A DNA stretch of 40,966 bases, taken from the NCBI GenBank assembly GCA_020848905.1, contig JADLHG010000064.1:1-40966 (forward strand), given 5' to 3'. The translations under genes and the position numbers were made by a program. The notes under the pieces were generated by a model that saw only the letters and a list, made by a program, of their open reading frames with translations, was not told the DNA's origin and ran no database searches. The DNA is from Deltaproteobacteria bacterium. Its GTDB lineage: Bacteria; Myxococcota_A; Polyangia; GCA-2747355; JADLHG01. Below, in pieces: positions 28,191 through 36,435 of this stretch (positions are counted from its first letter, which is position 1; every line of letters starts with the position of its first letter).

Positions 28191-29236
28191 GCGATCCCCA
28201 CCGCCAGGCCCAGAGCGCGCGACGCGATAGACACCCTGCCTGGCCTCGCGGAGGGGCCGCGCGCCTCGAGCCAGTAGAGGATCGCCGTACCGACCGCCGT
28301 GGCCGCGGCCAGGCCCCAGGTGACGTTGGCGATCAGCGCCTTGCGGTGCGCAGCGTCATACAGCTCTCGGTATCGCGCCAGGTCTCCGGCTCGCGCCACG
28401 CGCGTGCGGTCTTCGCAGGCCCGGGCGGAGTCGCCGAGGAGGTCGCAGGCCGAGCCGCGGTCCGCGTTGGCCGACAGGCCGAGGCCGAGCGCCACTCCCG
28501 CGGAAGCCACGGCCGCGGCTCCCACCACCCAGGTCCACAACCGGCGCGGACGACGGGCAGCCGGGGCGGTGCCGGGTCCATCGTGCAGCGGGACGTGCGG
28601 CCCGGAGCGATCGGAGGTGAGGTTGCGCGACGGAGTCAGGCCGGCCACGGCCAGTCGAGAGGTCTGTCCGGGGACGATCCGTACCGACGAACGGTGCAGG
28701 CTCTCGCCGCGCGGTCCTCGGATCTCCACCACGTGATCCCCCGGTGGCAGGCGCTGCCGAAGGGGCGCCTTGCCGGCGGCGCGGCCTCCCACCCAGACGA
28801 GAATGTCCCCGCGGTCCGCAGAGACCTCGAGCTGCCCGTCGAGAGAACGGCGCACGGAGCGAAAGAGCTCTACGAAGGAGGGCTTGTAGTGCTGTTCGTC
28901 CAGGTCTACCTGGGGGTCATGGGAGAGCGCATCCCGGAAGGACGCGCGCGCTTCTTCCTCCCGGTTCTCAGCCGCGTAGTTGAGGCCCAGCTGGAGGGAG
29001 ATCCGGCTCAGCAGCGCCGGTTTGCGGGCGAGCTGGCGAGCCCGCGCGAGCTGCTTTCTCGCCGCGGCGAAGGCGCCGTCGGTGAACGCGGTGATCGCCT
29101 GCGACAGGAGCCTGGCCGCCGCGGCGTCCTGGTCCTGTGCGAAAGCAGACCGCACGGGCGTCGCCGTCAGCGCGCCCGCGAGCAGGAGGACCCCCAGCCG
29201 AGCGAACCGCGGAAGGGACAATGGGCGGCGCGTCAT
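28184..29236 (-). CDS. Exported TPR/PEGA-domain membrane protein
   Basis: 350 residues, signal peptide (RFARLGVLLLAGALTATPVR, cleavage near AFA). Residues ~40-110 look like TPR helices (AITAFTDGAFAAARKQLARA, LGLNYAAENREEEARASFRD). A PEGA domain follows (~130-195: ILVWVGGRAAGKAPLRQRLP, HVVEIRGPRG). Two membrane helices at ~235-255 and ~300-320 enclose a Cys-containing loop. Such TPR-PEGA proteins are common in Myxococcota and are thought to sense or scaffold at the envelope. Its ATG overlaps the sigma-like gene's stop (ATGA), so it is the last gene of a three-gene operon. The next gene in the opposite direction also encodes PEGA. Confidence 0.8.
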   Translation of the reverse strand: MTRRPLSLPRFARLGVLLLAGALTATPVRSAFAQDQDAAAARLLSQAITAFTDGAFAAARKQLARARQLARKPALLSRISLQLGLNYAAENREEEARASFRDALSHDPQVDLDEQHYKPSFVELFRSVRRSLDGQLEVSADRGDILVWVGGRAAGKAPLRQRLPPGDHVVEIRGPRGESLHRSSVRIVPGQTSRLAVAGLTPSRNLTSDRSGPHVPLHDGPGTAPAARRPRRLWTWVVGAAAVASAGVALGLGLSANADRGSACDLLGDSARACEDRTRVARAGDLARYRELYDAAHRKALIANVTWGLAAATAVGTAILYWLEARGPSARPGRVSIASRALGLAVGIAY

Positions 29237-30159
29237 TCGTCTCTCGGGCCTGCGTCGGGTGGGCTCTCCCTGCGAAAGAACGTGCGGAGAGAGACGTCCA
29301 GGTCGTCCTGGATCAGGCGAAAGATGGTGCTCCATTCCTCGTCGGGGATCCTCAGGCGCTCGCCCATGCCCTGCCGCGTCCTCTGCAGCAGCGTGCGCTT
29401 GATCTCCACGAGCCAGCGCAGGGCAGTCGAATGGTGCACGCGATAGATGGCGCCCACCTGCTGCAACGATAGTTCGTCCACATAGCGCTGCTTGAGGAGG
29501 TTCATCGCTCGGGCGTCGAGGGCGCCGATGGCCTGACGGAAGGCCTCCCGGAAGGCGATCAGGTAGACCTGTTTCGAGCGGGAGAGCTCGACGCCCGTGC
29601 GGTGATCGACGAGCTTGTCCGCGAGCAGCTCGCTCGAGGGGACGGTCCGCTTCTCCTGGCCGAGGGCCCGGCGCGCGACGCGGGAGGTGACCACGCGGAG
29701 CCACTGCGAGAGCTTGCCGAGGCCGTGGTACGTGGTGATCGAGGGTGGGCGATCGCCAGCTCCGACGAGGAGCTCGATCACCAGCTGGTCCTGCACCTCC
29801 TCCTTCAACGGGTCCTTCAGCCGCAGCCGGTGGAGCGTGGAGGCGATCACCGGGAGGTAGTGCGCGTGGAAGGCGGTCACCGCCTCGATATCGCCTTCGG
29901 CGCAGGCCTGGCAGAAGCGCAGGTCCTCGGTGCGCCAGCCTCGCAGGGCCTGTTCCAGCTCGGCGGTCTGCGGCAGTCGCGCGGCGAGGTAGCGATACCA
30001 GCGCGGGCGATCCGGGATCGACCAGGAGTCTCCCGATTCCGCGCGGGCGATCGCCTCGCCGAGGAGCGAGGTGAGCTGCGCCGAGCTTCGGATCTGCGAG
30101 CGGACGGGCTCGTCCAGCAGCTCCCAGAACGACGCGTCCATCGGCGGTCTCGCGCTCAT
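29233..30159 (-). CDS. Sigma-70-family (ECF-like) RNA polymerase sigma factor
   Basis: 308 residues. Residues ~85-165 fit sigma region 2: ACAEGDIEAVTAFHAHYLPV, EEVQDQLVIELLVG, and GKLSQWLRVVTSRVARRALG. Residues ~215-270 fit region 4: LDARAMNLLKQRYVDELSLQ, VGAIYRVHHSTALRWLVEIK. The ~80-residue N-terminal helical extension and the C-terminal ~40 residues are extra compared with standard ECF factors (~180-200 aa). This size and layout recall the large ECF-like factors of myxobacteria. It would direct transcription of a small target set. Overlaps of 4 bp at both ends tie it to a lipoprotein upstream and a PEGA protein downstream, which may act as its sensor or anti-sigma partner. Confidence 0.75.
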   Translation of the reverse strand: MSARPPMDASFWELLDEPVRSQIRSSAQLTSLLGEAIARAESGDSWSIPDRPRWYRYLAARLPQTAELEQALRGWRTEDLRFCQACAEGDIEAVTAFHAHYLPVIASTLHRLRLKDPLKEEVQDQLVIELLVGAGDRPPSITTYHGLGKLSQWLRVVTSRVARRALGQEKRTVPSSELLADKLVDHRTGVELSRSKQVYLIAFREAFRQAIGALDARAMNLLKQRYVDELSLQQVGAIYRVHHSTALRWLVEIKRTLLQRTRQGMGERLRIPDEEWSTIFRLIQDDLDVSLRTFFRRESPPDAGPRDE

Positions 30160-30824
30160 CGAGCGTCAGGTGGCCTGCAGGCAGTGACGAGGAGAACCGG
30201 TCCGTTCGAGGTCTCTCGGGATTGAAAGTCCACCGCGTCGTCGGAGTTGGGCGCGAGCAGGAGGGTAAAGGGCCCATTTCCTTTCACCGCGCCGCCGAGG
30301 TCGACCGTGACGTCGCCCAGGTTCGTTTGCCCGAGGTTGGCGAGTAGCGGACCGGTCGGCGGTGGTCGGGTGTTCCAGGTCACGGCGCTCTCCAGCCAGG
30401 AGCTGGACGTGGCGTAGAACTCCGGACCATCTACCGTGGCATTGGTAACGTTGAGCCGCACCTGGACCCTCGCGGCGGGACCCGAGATGCCGGCCACTTC
30501 GAAGCGGATGAGGGATTGCACGGGATACGCCGAGTCGACCTGGAGCTTGGGGTCGCTGCCGTAGTTGGTCGACGGAAACTGTGAATCGAGGGTGGTGTCG
30601 GCGGTCGCGCCGAAGGTGAGCAGCACGGGGGCGCACTGGCTGTCGTGCGGCCGTGGCGCGTCCGGCGGCCGGCCGTCTCTGCGCCCCGGGTCCCCGGCCG
30701 CAGGCTCCACGAGCCCCTCGGGATCGGGCAACAGAACCCGGCATGCGGAGAGCGCCAGCGCGGCACAGCCGAGGCCGATCACCAGCCTCGGCCGCCAGTG
30801 CACCGATCCGTCCTCAGGAAGCAT
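30156..30824 (-). CDS. Lipoprotein with DNRLRE/CBM96-like domain
   Basis: 222 residues. The signal peptide ends in a lipobox (ALALSAC), followed by a Pro/Asp/Arg linker. The rest matches the DNRLRE pattern: TADTTLDSQFPSTNYGSDPK, LIRFEVAGI, LNVTNATV, SSSWLESAVTWNTRP and TVDLGGAVKGNGPFTLLLAP. Such domains are beta-sandwich modules found in surface proteins and bind carbohydrate in some cases. The Met at 30824 precedes a Val (30803) that could also start the signal peptide. It is first in an operon with the sigma-like factor, with a 4-bp overlap (ATGA), and so may report an envelope or surface signal. Confidence 0.8.
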   Translation of the reverse strand: MLPEDGSVHWRPRLVIGLGCAALALSACRVLLPDPEGLVEPAAGDPGRRDGRPPDAPRPHDSQCAPVLLTFGATADTTLDSQFPSTNYGSDPKLQVDSAYPVQSLIRFEVAGISGPAARVQVRLNVTNATVDGPEFYATSSSWLESAVTWNTRPPPTGPLLANLGQTNLGDVTVDLGGAVKGNGPFTLLLAPNSDDAVDFQSRETSNGPVLLVTACRPPDAR

Positions 30825-30878
30825 GGTCCATGGCTACAGCCGACAATACCTCAACGGCTGGAGCGGCTCGAGGCAGTT

Positions 30879-32258
30879 CTAGAGCTTGAGCCCCTGCACC
30901 ATGATGCGCGCCGAGCTCTTGGTGTGGCTCGTGACCACCAGCGCCACCTTCCCGTCCGTCCACGCGTCGGTGATCTGCACGCCGGGCAGGGGGAGCGACG
31001 TGGTGGCGGGCGTGGCGGTGTCGAGCCCGGTGACGAGGATGAGGCCCGTCGGCGCGCCGCCTGCTGACGCCCCCGCGTAGGCCACGACGGCGGTCTTGCT
31101 GTCCGCGGTGACGTAGGCCGCGAGGAACCCTTGCGCCGCGCTGTTCGAGTGCACCGTGACCGGGGCTGTCTTGCCGGGCAGCAAGATCTCCACCTTGCCG
31201 GTGTTGACTCTCACGGCGCCCGCCGGGCGGATCCAGTTCCAGCCCCAGCCGTCGATGGCCGAGGCGCAGCTCGGAAGCGTCTTGCCGCCTGTCTTGTCGA
31301 TCAACTGGTCGAGGCACGCGCGGTCGTAGAACTTGAGGTCGCTCCCGCCGATGTTGAGGTGCATGAGGTCCCCCATGCGGTGCATGCGCGCGAGCACCGT
31401 CGAGTGGTAGAGCATCGTGCGGTTGTCCATCACCGGCGCGCCTGAAAGGACCTCGGACTTCGTCACGCGCGTGGCCACGAGGTCCGACGCGGTCCCGTCC
31501 TCGTAGACCGCGGAGAGGTAGGCCGTGGCGCCGAAGAGAGCGTAGCCGCGGATCTGCTGGTCCTTGCCCGCCGGAAGCTTCGAGCCCTTCACCTGCTCCA
31601 TCGCCCCGCCCGCGACGGGCATGCGGTAGAGCATCACGCGCGCGCCCGTGGTGTAGAGCGTGGCGAGGAGCGTCCCATCCACGAGCTCCCAGGCCCAGGC
31701 CTCGTTGATGCTCGCCACCGGCGCGGTCGCGAGGGTCTTGAAGACCTTCGGCGGCGCGGCGCCGTACCAGGCGTAGTTCTTGTCGTTGTTCGCGAGCACG
31801 TAGAGCCGGCACCCGTCCACCGCGAGGAAGCCCTTCTCGGCGCGCGCTCCCGAGGGGAGCGAGCTGTTCTCGTCGGGCTGACCCGTGACCTGCAGCCGAT
31901 CGCCGAGGGCCTTCCACGCCGTGGTGGAGGTGAGCCCAAAGCTGGCTGGCGCCCCCACGCAGGGATCGCCGCCGCCGTCGGCCTTCGTCGCGCCGTCGGC
32001 CTTCGTCGCGCCGTCGGCCTTCGCCGTGCCGTCGGTCTTCGCGGGACCGTCCCCCGCGGCGCCGTCGCCGGTCGTGGCACCGGTGTCCGTCGTCACGCTC
32101 CCGTCGGTCCCGCTCGTGCTGTTGCTGCTGCAGCCTGCGGTCCCGAGGCAGAGCCCCAGGGCCAGTGCCAGGGCCGCGCTCCCCCGCCGGGTCGTACGGG
32201 CCGCCGGGGAAGCGCGCCACGGGTCTCCGTCTGGGCTAGTTACCTCGATCTCTCTCAT
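30879..32258 (-). CDS. Lipoprotein with repetitive linker, unknown function
   Basis: 459 residues from ATG 32258, with a lipobox LGTAGC near residue 43 after a rather long N-region. The linker includes the hexapeptide repeat ATKADG, encoded by near-identical 18-bp units (31973-32045). The large C-terminal domain (~350 residues) shows repeated beta-strand blades with GxxLxVxGxRLYVLANND, AWAWELVDGTLLATLYTTGA and similar segments, suggesting a beta-propeller, but I cannot assign a family. It is separated from the downstream DNRLRE lipoprotein by 54 bp and may be in the same transcription unit. It is divergent from the methyltransferase at 32505, with 246 bp between. Confidence 0.7.
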   Translation of the reverse strand: MREIEVTSPDGDPWRASPAARTTRRGSAALALALGLCLGTAGCSSNSTSGTDGSVTTDTGATTGDGAAGDGPAKTDGTAKADGATKADGATKADGGGDPCVGAPASFGLTSTTAWKALGDRLQVTGQPDENSSLPSGARAEKGFLAVDGCRLYVLANNDKNYAWYGAAPPKVFKTLATAPVASINEAWAWELVDGTLLATLYTTGARVMLYRMPVAGGAMEQVKGSKLPAGKDQQIRGYALFGATAYLSAVYEDGTASDLVATRVTKSEVLSGAPVMDNRTMLYHSTVLARMHRMGDLMHLNIGGSDLKFYDRACLDQLIDKTGGKTLPSCASAIDGWGWNWIRPAGAVRVNTGKVEILLPGKTAPVTVHSNSAAQGFLAAYVTADSKTAVVAYAGASAGGAPTGLILVTGLDTATPATTSLPLPGVQITDAWTDGKVALVVTSHTKSSARIMVQGLKL

Positions 32259-32504
32259 CGCTCTCTCGCTCCGTCCTGGCCAACGTGTGGCTTGCCACGC
32301 CCCCGGAGTGGCCACCGCCCGGGCGCGATCCTGATTCGCCATCTGTCCGTCAAAGGGTGTGCAGCGTAGCAGGAGCTCTCGGCGGGGTCCAAGTACGCCG
32401 ACCACGGCCGCCCGACACGGCTCGTCGACCCGGCCGCGCATCAGCACCTCGGGTCGGGCGACCCCTTGATCATGGTAGAAGGTTGCAGGAACGGAGGATG
32501 GCGA

Positions 32505-33473
32505 ATGCCGCAGCACCGGAACCGCTTGCCGCAGCTGTCGGGCGATCTTTTTCTCACCGACGCTGGCGTCGAGACGGACCTCATTTTCAACCACGGGATC
32601 GAGATCCGAGAGTTCGCGGCCCATACACTGCTGCCAACGCCGCACGGCCGAGCAGCCCTGACCCGTTACTTCGAAGGCTTTCTCGACCTCGCAAAGGAGC
32701 GGCACGCGGGGTTCGTCCTCGATAGCGTCACGTGGAAGGCGCATGGTCACTGGGCCAAGAGCCTTGGAGCCCACGCCGAGCAGCTGCGTGCGGCGAACGA
32801 GGACGCTATTCGTTTCATCGCCGACCTGCGAGCGCGCTACTCGACCAACGCGAAACCGATCGTGCTCAACGGCGTGATCGGTCCGCGCGGTGACGCCTAT
32901 CGTCCCGAGGCCACGATTGCAATGGAGGCTGCCGAAGAATATTTCTCAGAGCAGCTCAGCTGGCTTGCGGCAACCGAGGCGGACATGGTCACAGCGCTGA
33001 CGTTCAACCAGGCGGGCGAGGCAGCCGGGCTGGCACGCGCGGCGCGTGCGGTCGGCATGCCTGCCGTGATCTCATTCACCGTGGAGACCCACGGAGCCCT
33101 GCCGACGGGGCAGACCCTCGCCGATGCGATCGCCCAGGTCGATGAAGCGACGGATAGCTTCCCCGCCTACTACATGATCAACTGCGCCCATCCGGATCAT
33201 TTCACTGGCGTGTTGCACGATGCGCCCTGGGCCAGGCGCATTCGCGGTGTGCGTGCGAACGCGTCCCGCAAGAGCCACGCAGAGCTCGACGCTTCGACGG
33301 CCCTCGATTCGGGCGACCCCAAAGAGCTCGCAGGCCAGTATCGCCACCTGGCTCAGCAAATGCCGTGGCTGAATGTGTTTGGGGGCTGCTGTGGCTCCGA
33401 TCTGCACCACGTGACCGAGATCGCGCGCGCCCTGGCGGGGACGCTCCGGCGCGGTGGTCCGCCTCTGGTATGA
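32505..33473 (+). CDS. Homocysteine S-methyltransferase-family protein
   Basis: 322 residues from ATG 32505, which has GGAGG 7 nt upstream; the longer frame from 32466 lacks a site. The zinc thiolate triad is complete: Cys227 (MINCAHP) and Cys295-Cys296 (VFGGCCGSD). The N-terminus has LTDAGVETDLIF, the family opening, and TALTFNQAGEAAGLARAA. These (beta/alpha)8 enzymes move a methyl group from S-methylmethionine, betaine or SAM to homocysteine. Stand-alone members of this size are usually MmuM-like, but which donor is used is not shown. Its base composition is slightly less GC-rich than neighbours. It ends at a strong hairpin. Confidence 0.85.
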   Translation: MPQHRNRLPQLSGDLFLTDAGVETDLIFNHGIEIREFAAHTLLPTPHGRAALTRYFEGFLDLAKERHAGFVLDSVTWKAHGHWAKSLGAHAEQLRAANEDAIRFIADLRARYSTNAKPIVLNGVIGPRGDAYRPEATIAMEAAEEYFSEQLSWLAATEADMVTALTFNQAGEAAGLARAARAVGMPAVISFTVETHGALPTGQTLADAIAQVDEATDSFPAYYMINCAHPDHFTGVLHDAPWARRIRGVRANASRKSHAELDASTALDSGDPKELAGQYRHLAQQMPWLNVFGGCCGSDLHHVTEIARALAGTLRRGGPPLV

Positions 33474-33499
33474 GCAACGGCCGGAACAAGGGGCTGAGC

Positions 33500-33521
33500 C
33501 CGCCGCGCGCCGGCGCGGCGG
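33500..33521. terminator. Hairpin between convergent genes
   Basis: CCGCCGCGC (33500-33508) pairs perfectly with GCGCGGCGG (33513-33521) across a 4-nt GCCG loop. It sits 26 bp after the methyltransferase stop and 57 bp before the octaheme reductase stop, convergent. No T-tract follows, so termination may need Rho. Confidence 0.5.
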
Positions 33522-33578
33522 TGAGGCAGGGCGTGGAGAGGGTGGAGCGCCGTGTTTCCCGAGTGGCGCCCCGACCCC

Positions 33579-35132
33579 TTACATCCCGATGGCCGCCTTG
33601 GCCTTCGCCAGCTCGCCGGCGGAGAACTTCAGGTTGGTGTCCGCCTCGCTGGCGTTGTGAAAGCCCGCCGAGTTCTCGGAGACCACCGTGAACTCCCACC
33701 AGAAGAGGGCGCGCATGTAGTAGCCCTTGGCCTCGGCCAGCTTCTTCGCGTCGAAGGTGGGGTCGCTACCGAGAGCCTCGAGCTTGGTCAGCACGGCGTC
33801 CAGGTCCGTCTCCACCTGCTTGGCCTGGTTCATCACGCCGTCCTGCAGGGTGGTCACGATCGTCAGGTTGTCCTGGCCGTCCCCGTGGCACTTTCCGCAG
33901 GTCTCCTTCGGGTACTTCAGCGGCGAGGTGTACCAGTGGCTGCTCTGCGTGCCGGTCTTGGGCATGTGGCAGTCGGCGCAGGTGGCGCCCGCCTTGTAGT
34001 GCTTGCTGTCCCAGTAGAACTCGGTCTCCGGGTGCTGGGCCTTGATGCCCGTGACCCCGAGCGTGGAGTGCTTCCAGTCCTGCACGTTGTTGTATTTGGC
34101 CTGGTAGTAGCTCTCGAGGTCCTTCAGCTTCCGCCAGGGGAAGTCGTCGCGGATGATCGTCTTGTCCACGCCCGGGCCGCAGGTGTACTCCACGTGGCAC
34201 TGCGCGCAGGTCAGGATCCCCGCCATGCGTCGCGCCGCCTGCGTGCGTTTCCCGTCGGCGCCCTTCTCGTTCATCTTGGCCATCAGCTCGGCCGGCGTCT
34301 TCGGCACGAAGTTGAAGCTCTCGCTGTAAGGATCGGTGCCGCGCTCCAGGATGGCCGCGATCTGCGCCTTGCGCACCAGCCGGAAGCCCGCCGAGTGCGG
34401 GTCGTGGCAGTGATTGCAGCCCGCGCCGTAGTCGGTGGTCTTGGGCCAGTTGGCATTGATCTTCTTCACCACGTCCTCCCAGGCCATGTCCTTGCCGATG
34501 ACGGGCTTGCCCCGCCGGCTCTCGTTCCAGAAGTAGGTCACCGCGGTGCTCTTGCACTGCAGGCAGGCCGTGTTCTGCTTGCGCTTGATCTCCTTGTGGT
34601 CCTTCAGCATGAAGGCGTGGCCGCGCTCCTCGTTGTACTCGAGGGTGAAGCCATGCCCGCCCATCAGGTGCTTGTACTTCGGGAACTCGTCGTACTTGGA
34701 GGTCTTCACCGACCCGCCGTACTTGCCGGCCTTCTTGCCGTCCTCGGTCAGGTAGGTGTCCTTGTAGGCCGCGTGGCAGGTCGCGCAGGTGTCGACCGAG
34801 AAATCGACCGTCGCCGTCACGTTGCCGGGGTCCGCCTGGTGCTTGAGCGCGTTGTCGTGGCACGAGACGCAGCCCTGCTGGAGCTTGCCGTGCGGGCCTT
34901 CCGTGGCCGAGGCGGCCTGGCCCGCGTGGCAGGTGCCGCACTTCTGTTCGCCGGCCGGGGAACCGGCCTCGCCCGTCGCGTCGCGAGCGACTCCGGTGTC
35001 CGCCGTGCGGCTGTCGGTGGTCGTGCCCGCGTCTTTCTTGAGCTCCGGGTTGCCGTCGCAGGCGGGCAGACCGGAGACGGCGAGGAAGGCGAGCCCGAGG
35101 GCGAGCGGGGTGGTGCGTGAGCGGTGGCGCAT
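33579..35132 (-). CDS. Octaheme nitrite reductase (ONR/TvNiR type), predicted lipoprotein
   Basis: 517 residues from ATG 35132 (AAAGGAG upstream). Eight heme sites are visible: CxxCH at 65, 88, 116, 239, 309, 385 and 412, and one CxxCK (CLQCK, 190-194) as the fourth. This order is that of octaheme nitrite reductases. NrfA has five hemes with CxxCK first. CHVEYTC supplies Tyr316 and Cys318, the Tyr-x-Cys pair that is crosslinked in the Thioalkalivibrio enzyme, and QHPE gives a candidate catalytic His367. It would reduce nitrite to ammonia with six electrons. The signal peptide ends in lipobox LPAC (Cys25) with a Thr/Asp linker, so it should be membrane-anchored. No NrfH or other electron donor is nearby. 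Confidence 0.88.
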   Translation of the reverse strand: MRHRSRTTPLALGLAFLAVSGLPACDGNPELKKDAGTTTDSRTADTGVARDATGEAGSPAGEQKCGTCHAGQAASATEGPHGKLQQGCVSCHDNALKHQADPGNVTATVDFSVDTCATCHAAYKDTYLTEDGKKAGKYGGSVKTSKYDEFPKYKHLMGGHGFTLEYNEERGHAFMLKDHKEIKRKQNTACLQCKSTAVTYFWNESRRGKPVIGKDMAWEDVVKKINANWPKTTDYGAGCNHCHDPHSAGFRLVRKAQIAAILERGTDPYSESFNFVPKTPAELMAKMNEKGADGKRTQAARRMAGILTCAQCHVEYTCGPGVDKTIIRDDFPWRKLKDLESYYQAKYNNVQDWKHSTLGVTGIKAQHPETEFYWDSKHYKAGATCADCHMPKTGTQSSHWYTSPLKYPKETCGKCHGDGQDNLTIVTTLQDGVMNQAKQVETDLDAVLTKLEALGSDPTFDAKKLAEAKGYYMRALFWWEFTVVSENSAGFHNASEADTNLKFSAGELAKAKAAIGM

Positions 35133-35157
35133 GAACGTGGCTCCTTTCTGGCCGGGC

Positions 35158-35227
35158 ATCCTGATCGGGGCGGAAATGCCCGTCAAGGAGCTTTCATGCG
35201 CAAAATCAAGACCTTGTCAGGCTGACA
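35158..35227 (-). promoter_or_regulatory. Promoter and upstream palindrome for the octaheme reductase gene
   Basis: On the minus strand TTGACG (35186-35181) and CAGGAT (35163-35158) are 17 bp apart; the -35 matches five of six bases, the -10 three. The start would be near 35151, about 20 nt before ATG 35132. At 35215-35227 lies TGTCAGGCTGACA, a perfect 6-bp inverted repeat. It is centred about 70 bp upstream of the predicted start, an activator-like position. Confidence 0.4.
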
Positions 35228-35287
35228 CGCTTTCGAGAAAACGCCTCTCGCGCGGTTGTGACTCGTCAGTTCGCGAATTGATCTGGG

Positions 35288-35728
35288 TCAGCGCCGAGGG
35301 CCAGCTTGGCCCGGCTCGCGGTCGCGCGAGAGGCTGTGCTCGCGTCGCCTCGCGAGGCACTCGGCATCGCCGGGCTGCACGCGGCGACAGCAGCCGGGGC
35401 GGAGGGCGTAGATCGCGCAGCGCACGCTGCGGCCGAGCGCCCCGAGGAGTGCGCTGCAGCGCTGGTCGTCGCCCACGAGCTTGAGGTGGAGCTCTCCCGC
35501 GGGGTTCGTGACGGTGTGCCGCCGGAGCGCGTCGGGCCGCTTCAAGAGCTCGCGATCCTTCGGCGTGACCTCCAGCAGGTCGCGGTACGAGGTCGCTCGA
35601 TTCTCCGCGCTGTTCACGCAGCAGGCGCCGCAGCGCAGGCAATCGTCGGCGTGAAGGGGGGCGGCCACGCGCGCATTATCGTCGGGTTCTGCGCGTGCGC
35701 AACCGTGGCGGCGGGCCTCGGGGCGCAC
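35288..35728 (-). CDS. YkgJ-family cysteine cluster protein
   Basis: 146 residues from ATG 35728; GTG 35668 just before the first cysteine motif is an alternative start. CLRCGACC (Cys30, 33, 36, 37) and later Cys91 (DDQRCSAL), Cys104 (VRCAIYALRPGCCR), Cys113, Cys114 and Cys124 (DAECLARR) match the YkgJ/UPF0153 pattern, thought to bind zinc or an Fe-S cluster. The function of the family is unknown. It lies just upstream of the octaheme reductase in the same direction, 155 bp apart, but with a separate promoter between them. Confidence 0.8.
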   Translation of the reverse strand: MRPEARRHGCARAEPDDNARVAAPLHADDCLRCGACCVNSAENRATSYRDLLEVTPKDRELLKRPDALRRHTVTNPAGELHLKLVGDDQRCSALLGALGRSVRCAIYALRPGCCRRVQPGDAECLARRREHSLSRDREPGQAGPRR

Positions 35729-35817
35729 CTCGTGGCGCTGGGCATTCGCGCGGGGAGGCTTGCGGTTTCTCTTCCAGCGACCATGATCCTCGAAGGTGCC
35801 GGTGAAAGGAGGGTGGG

Positions 35818-36336
35818 ATGCAGCGCTACGAGCGTGCGCGCGACTGGCTCGACGAACGGAAGCTCTGGGGGCTCGACGCCGTCCGGATGTTCCTTGGAGC
35901 GGCGCTCTTCGTGCGGGGGGTGCTCTTCATCAAGCACACCGAGACGGTGGTGGACCTGACCGTGGGTCGCGGCGGGGACTGGTTCTTCCCCATGGCGCTC
36001 CTGCACTACGTGGCGCCGCTTCACCTGGCGGGCGGTCTTTTCCTCGCCCTCGGGCTCTTCACCCGGTTCGCGGCGGCCTTCCAGGCTCCGATCCTCCTTG
36101 GGGCGGTCTTCTTCGTCCATCTGCGCGACGGGCTCCTTTCGCGCGGACAGTCCCTCGAGCTCGCGGCCCTGACGCTGGTGCTGCTCCTGGCCTTCAGCGC
36201 AGTCGGCTCCGGCCCGCTCTCGGTGGACGCCTGGCTCACCGCACGGCAGAGGCAGCGCGAGGTCGAAGGCGCATCCGAGGAGGACGACGCGAAGTTTCTC
36301 GGTGGCAAGCCACCGACGCAGCTCGGCCAGGAGTAG
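35818..36336 (+). CDS. DoxX-like membrane protein
   Basis: 172 residues, ATG with AAGGAGG upstream. Four hydrophobic segments are seen at about residues 20-40 (GLDAVRMFLGAALFVRGVLF), 60-82 (MALLHYVAPLHLAGGLFLAL), 88-107 and 115-132 (LELAALTLVLLLAFSAVG). This matches the four-helix DoxX family of inner-membrane proteins. DoxX-type proteins have been tied to quinone-linked oxidation (thiosulfate:quinone oxidoreductase subunit) and to redox stress, but most are uncharacterised. The charged C-terminal ~35 residues are cytoplasmic and likely flexible. It ends near a shared hairpin with the convergent lipoprotein gene. Confidence 0.75.
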   Translation: MQRYERARDWLDERKLWGLDAVRMFLGAALFVRGVLFIKHTETVVDLTVGRGGDWFFPMALLHYVAPLHLAGGLFLALGLFTRFAAAFQAPILLGAVFFVHLRDGLLSRGQSLELAALTLVLLLAFSAVGSGPLSVDAWLTARQRQREVEGASEEDDAKFLGGKPPTQLGQE

Positions 36337-36385
36337 CAGGTAGTCGGCAGCTCGCGCTCGGGCGCGAACGCGCCTTCACCTGTCC

Positions 36386-36412
36386 CGCCGTCGGCGTCCC
36401 TCTTCGACGGCG
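36386..36412. terminator. Hairpin between convergent DoxX and lipoprotein genes
   Basis: CGCCGTCG (36386-36393) pairs perfectly with CGACGGCG (36405-36412) over an 11-nt loop. It lies between stops at 36336 and 36436, so it can serve both strands. No clear T-tract. Confidence 0.45.
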
Positions 36413-36435
36413 CCGTGGATCCATCCTGCCGGGGG

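Noticed and set aside
33552-35120. 522-residue frame opposite the octaheme reductase
   Set aside because: Leu/Val/Arg-rich shadow without motifs; the real gene has eight heme sites.
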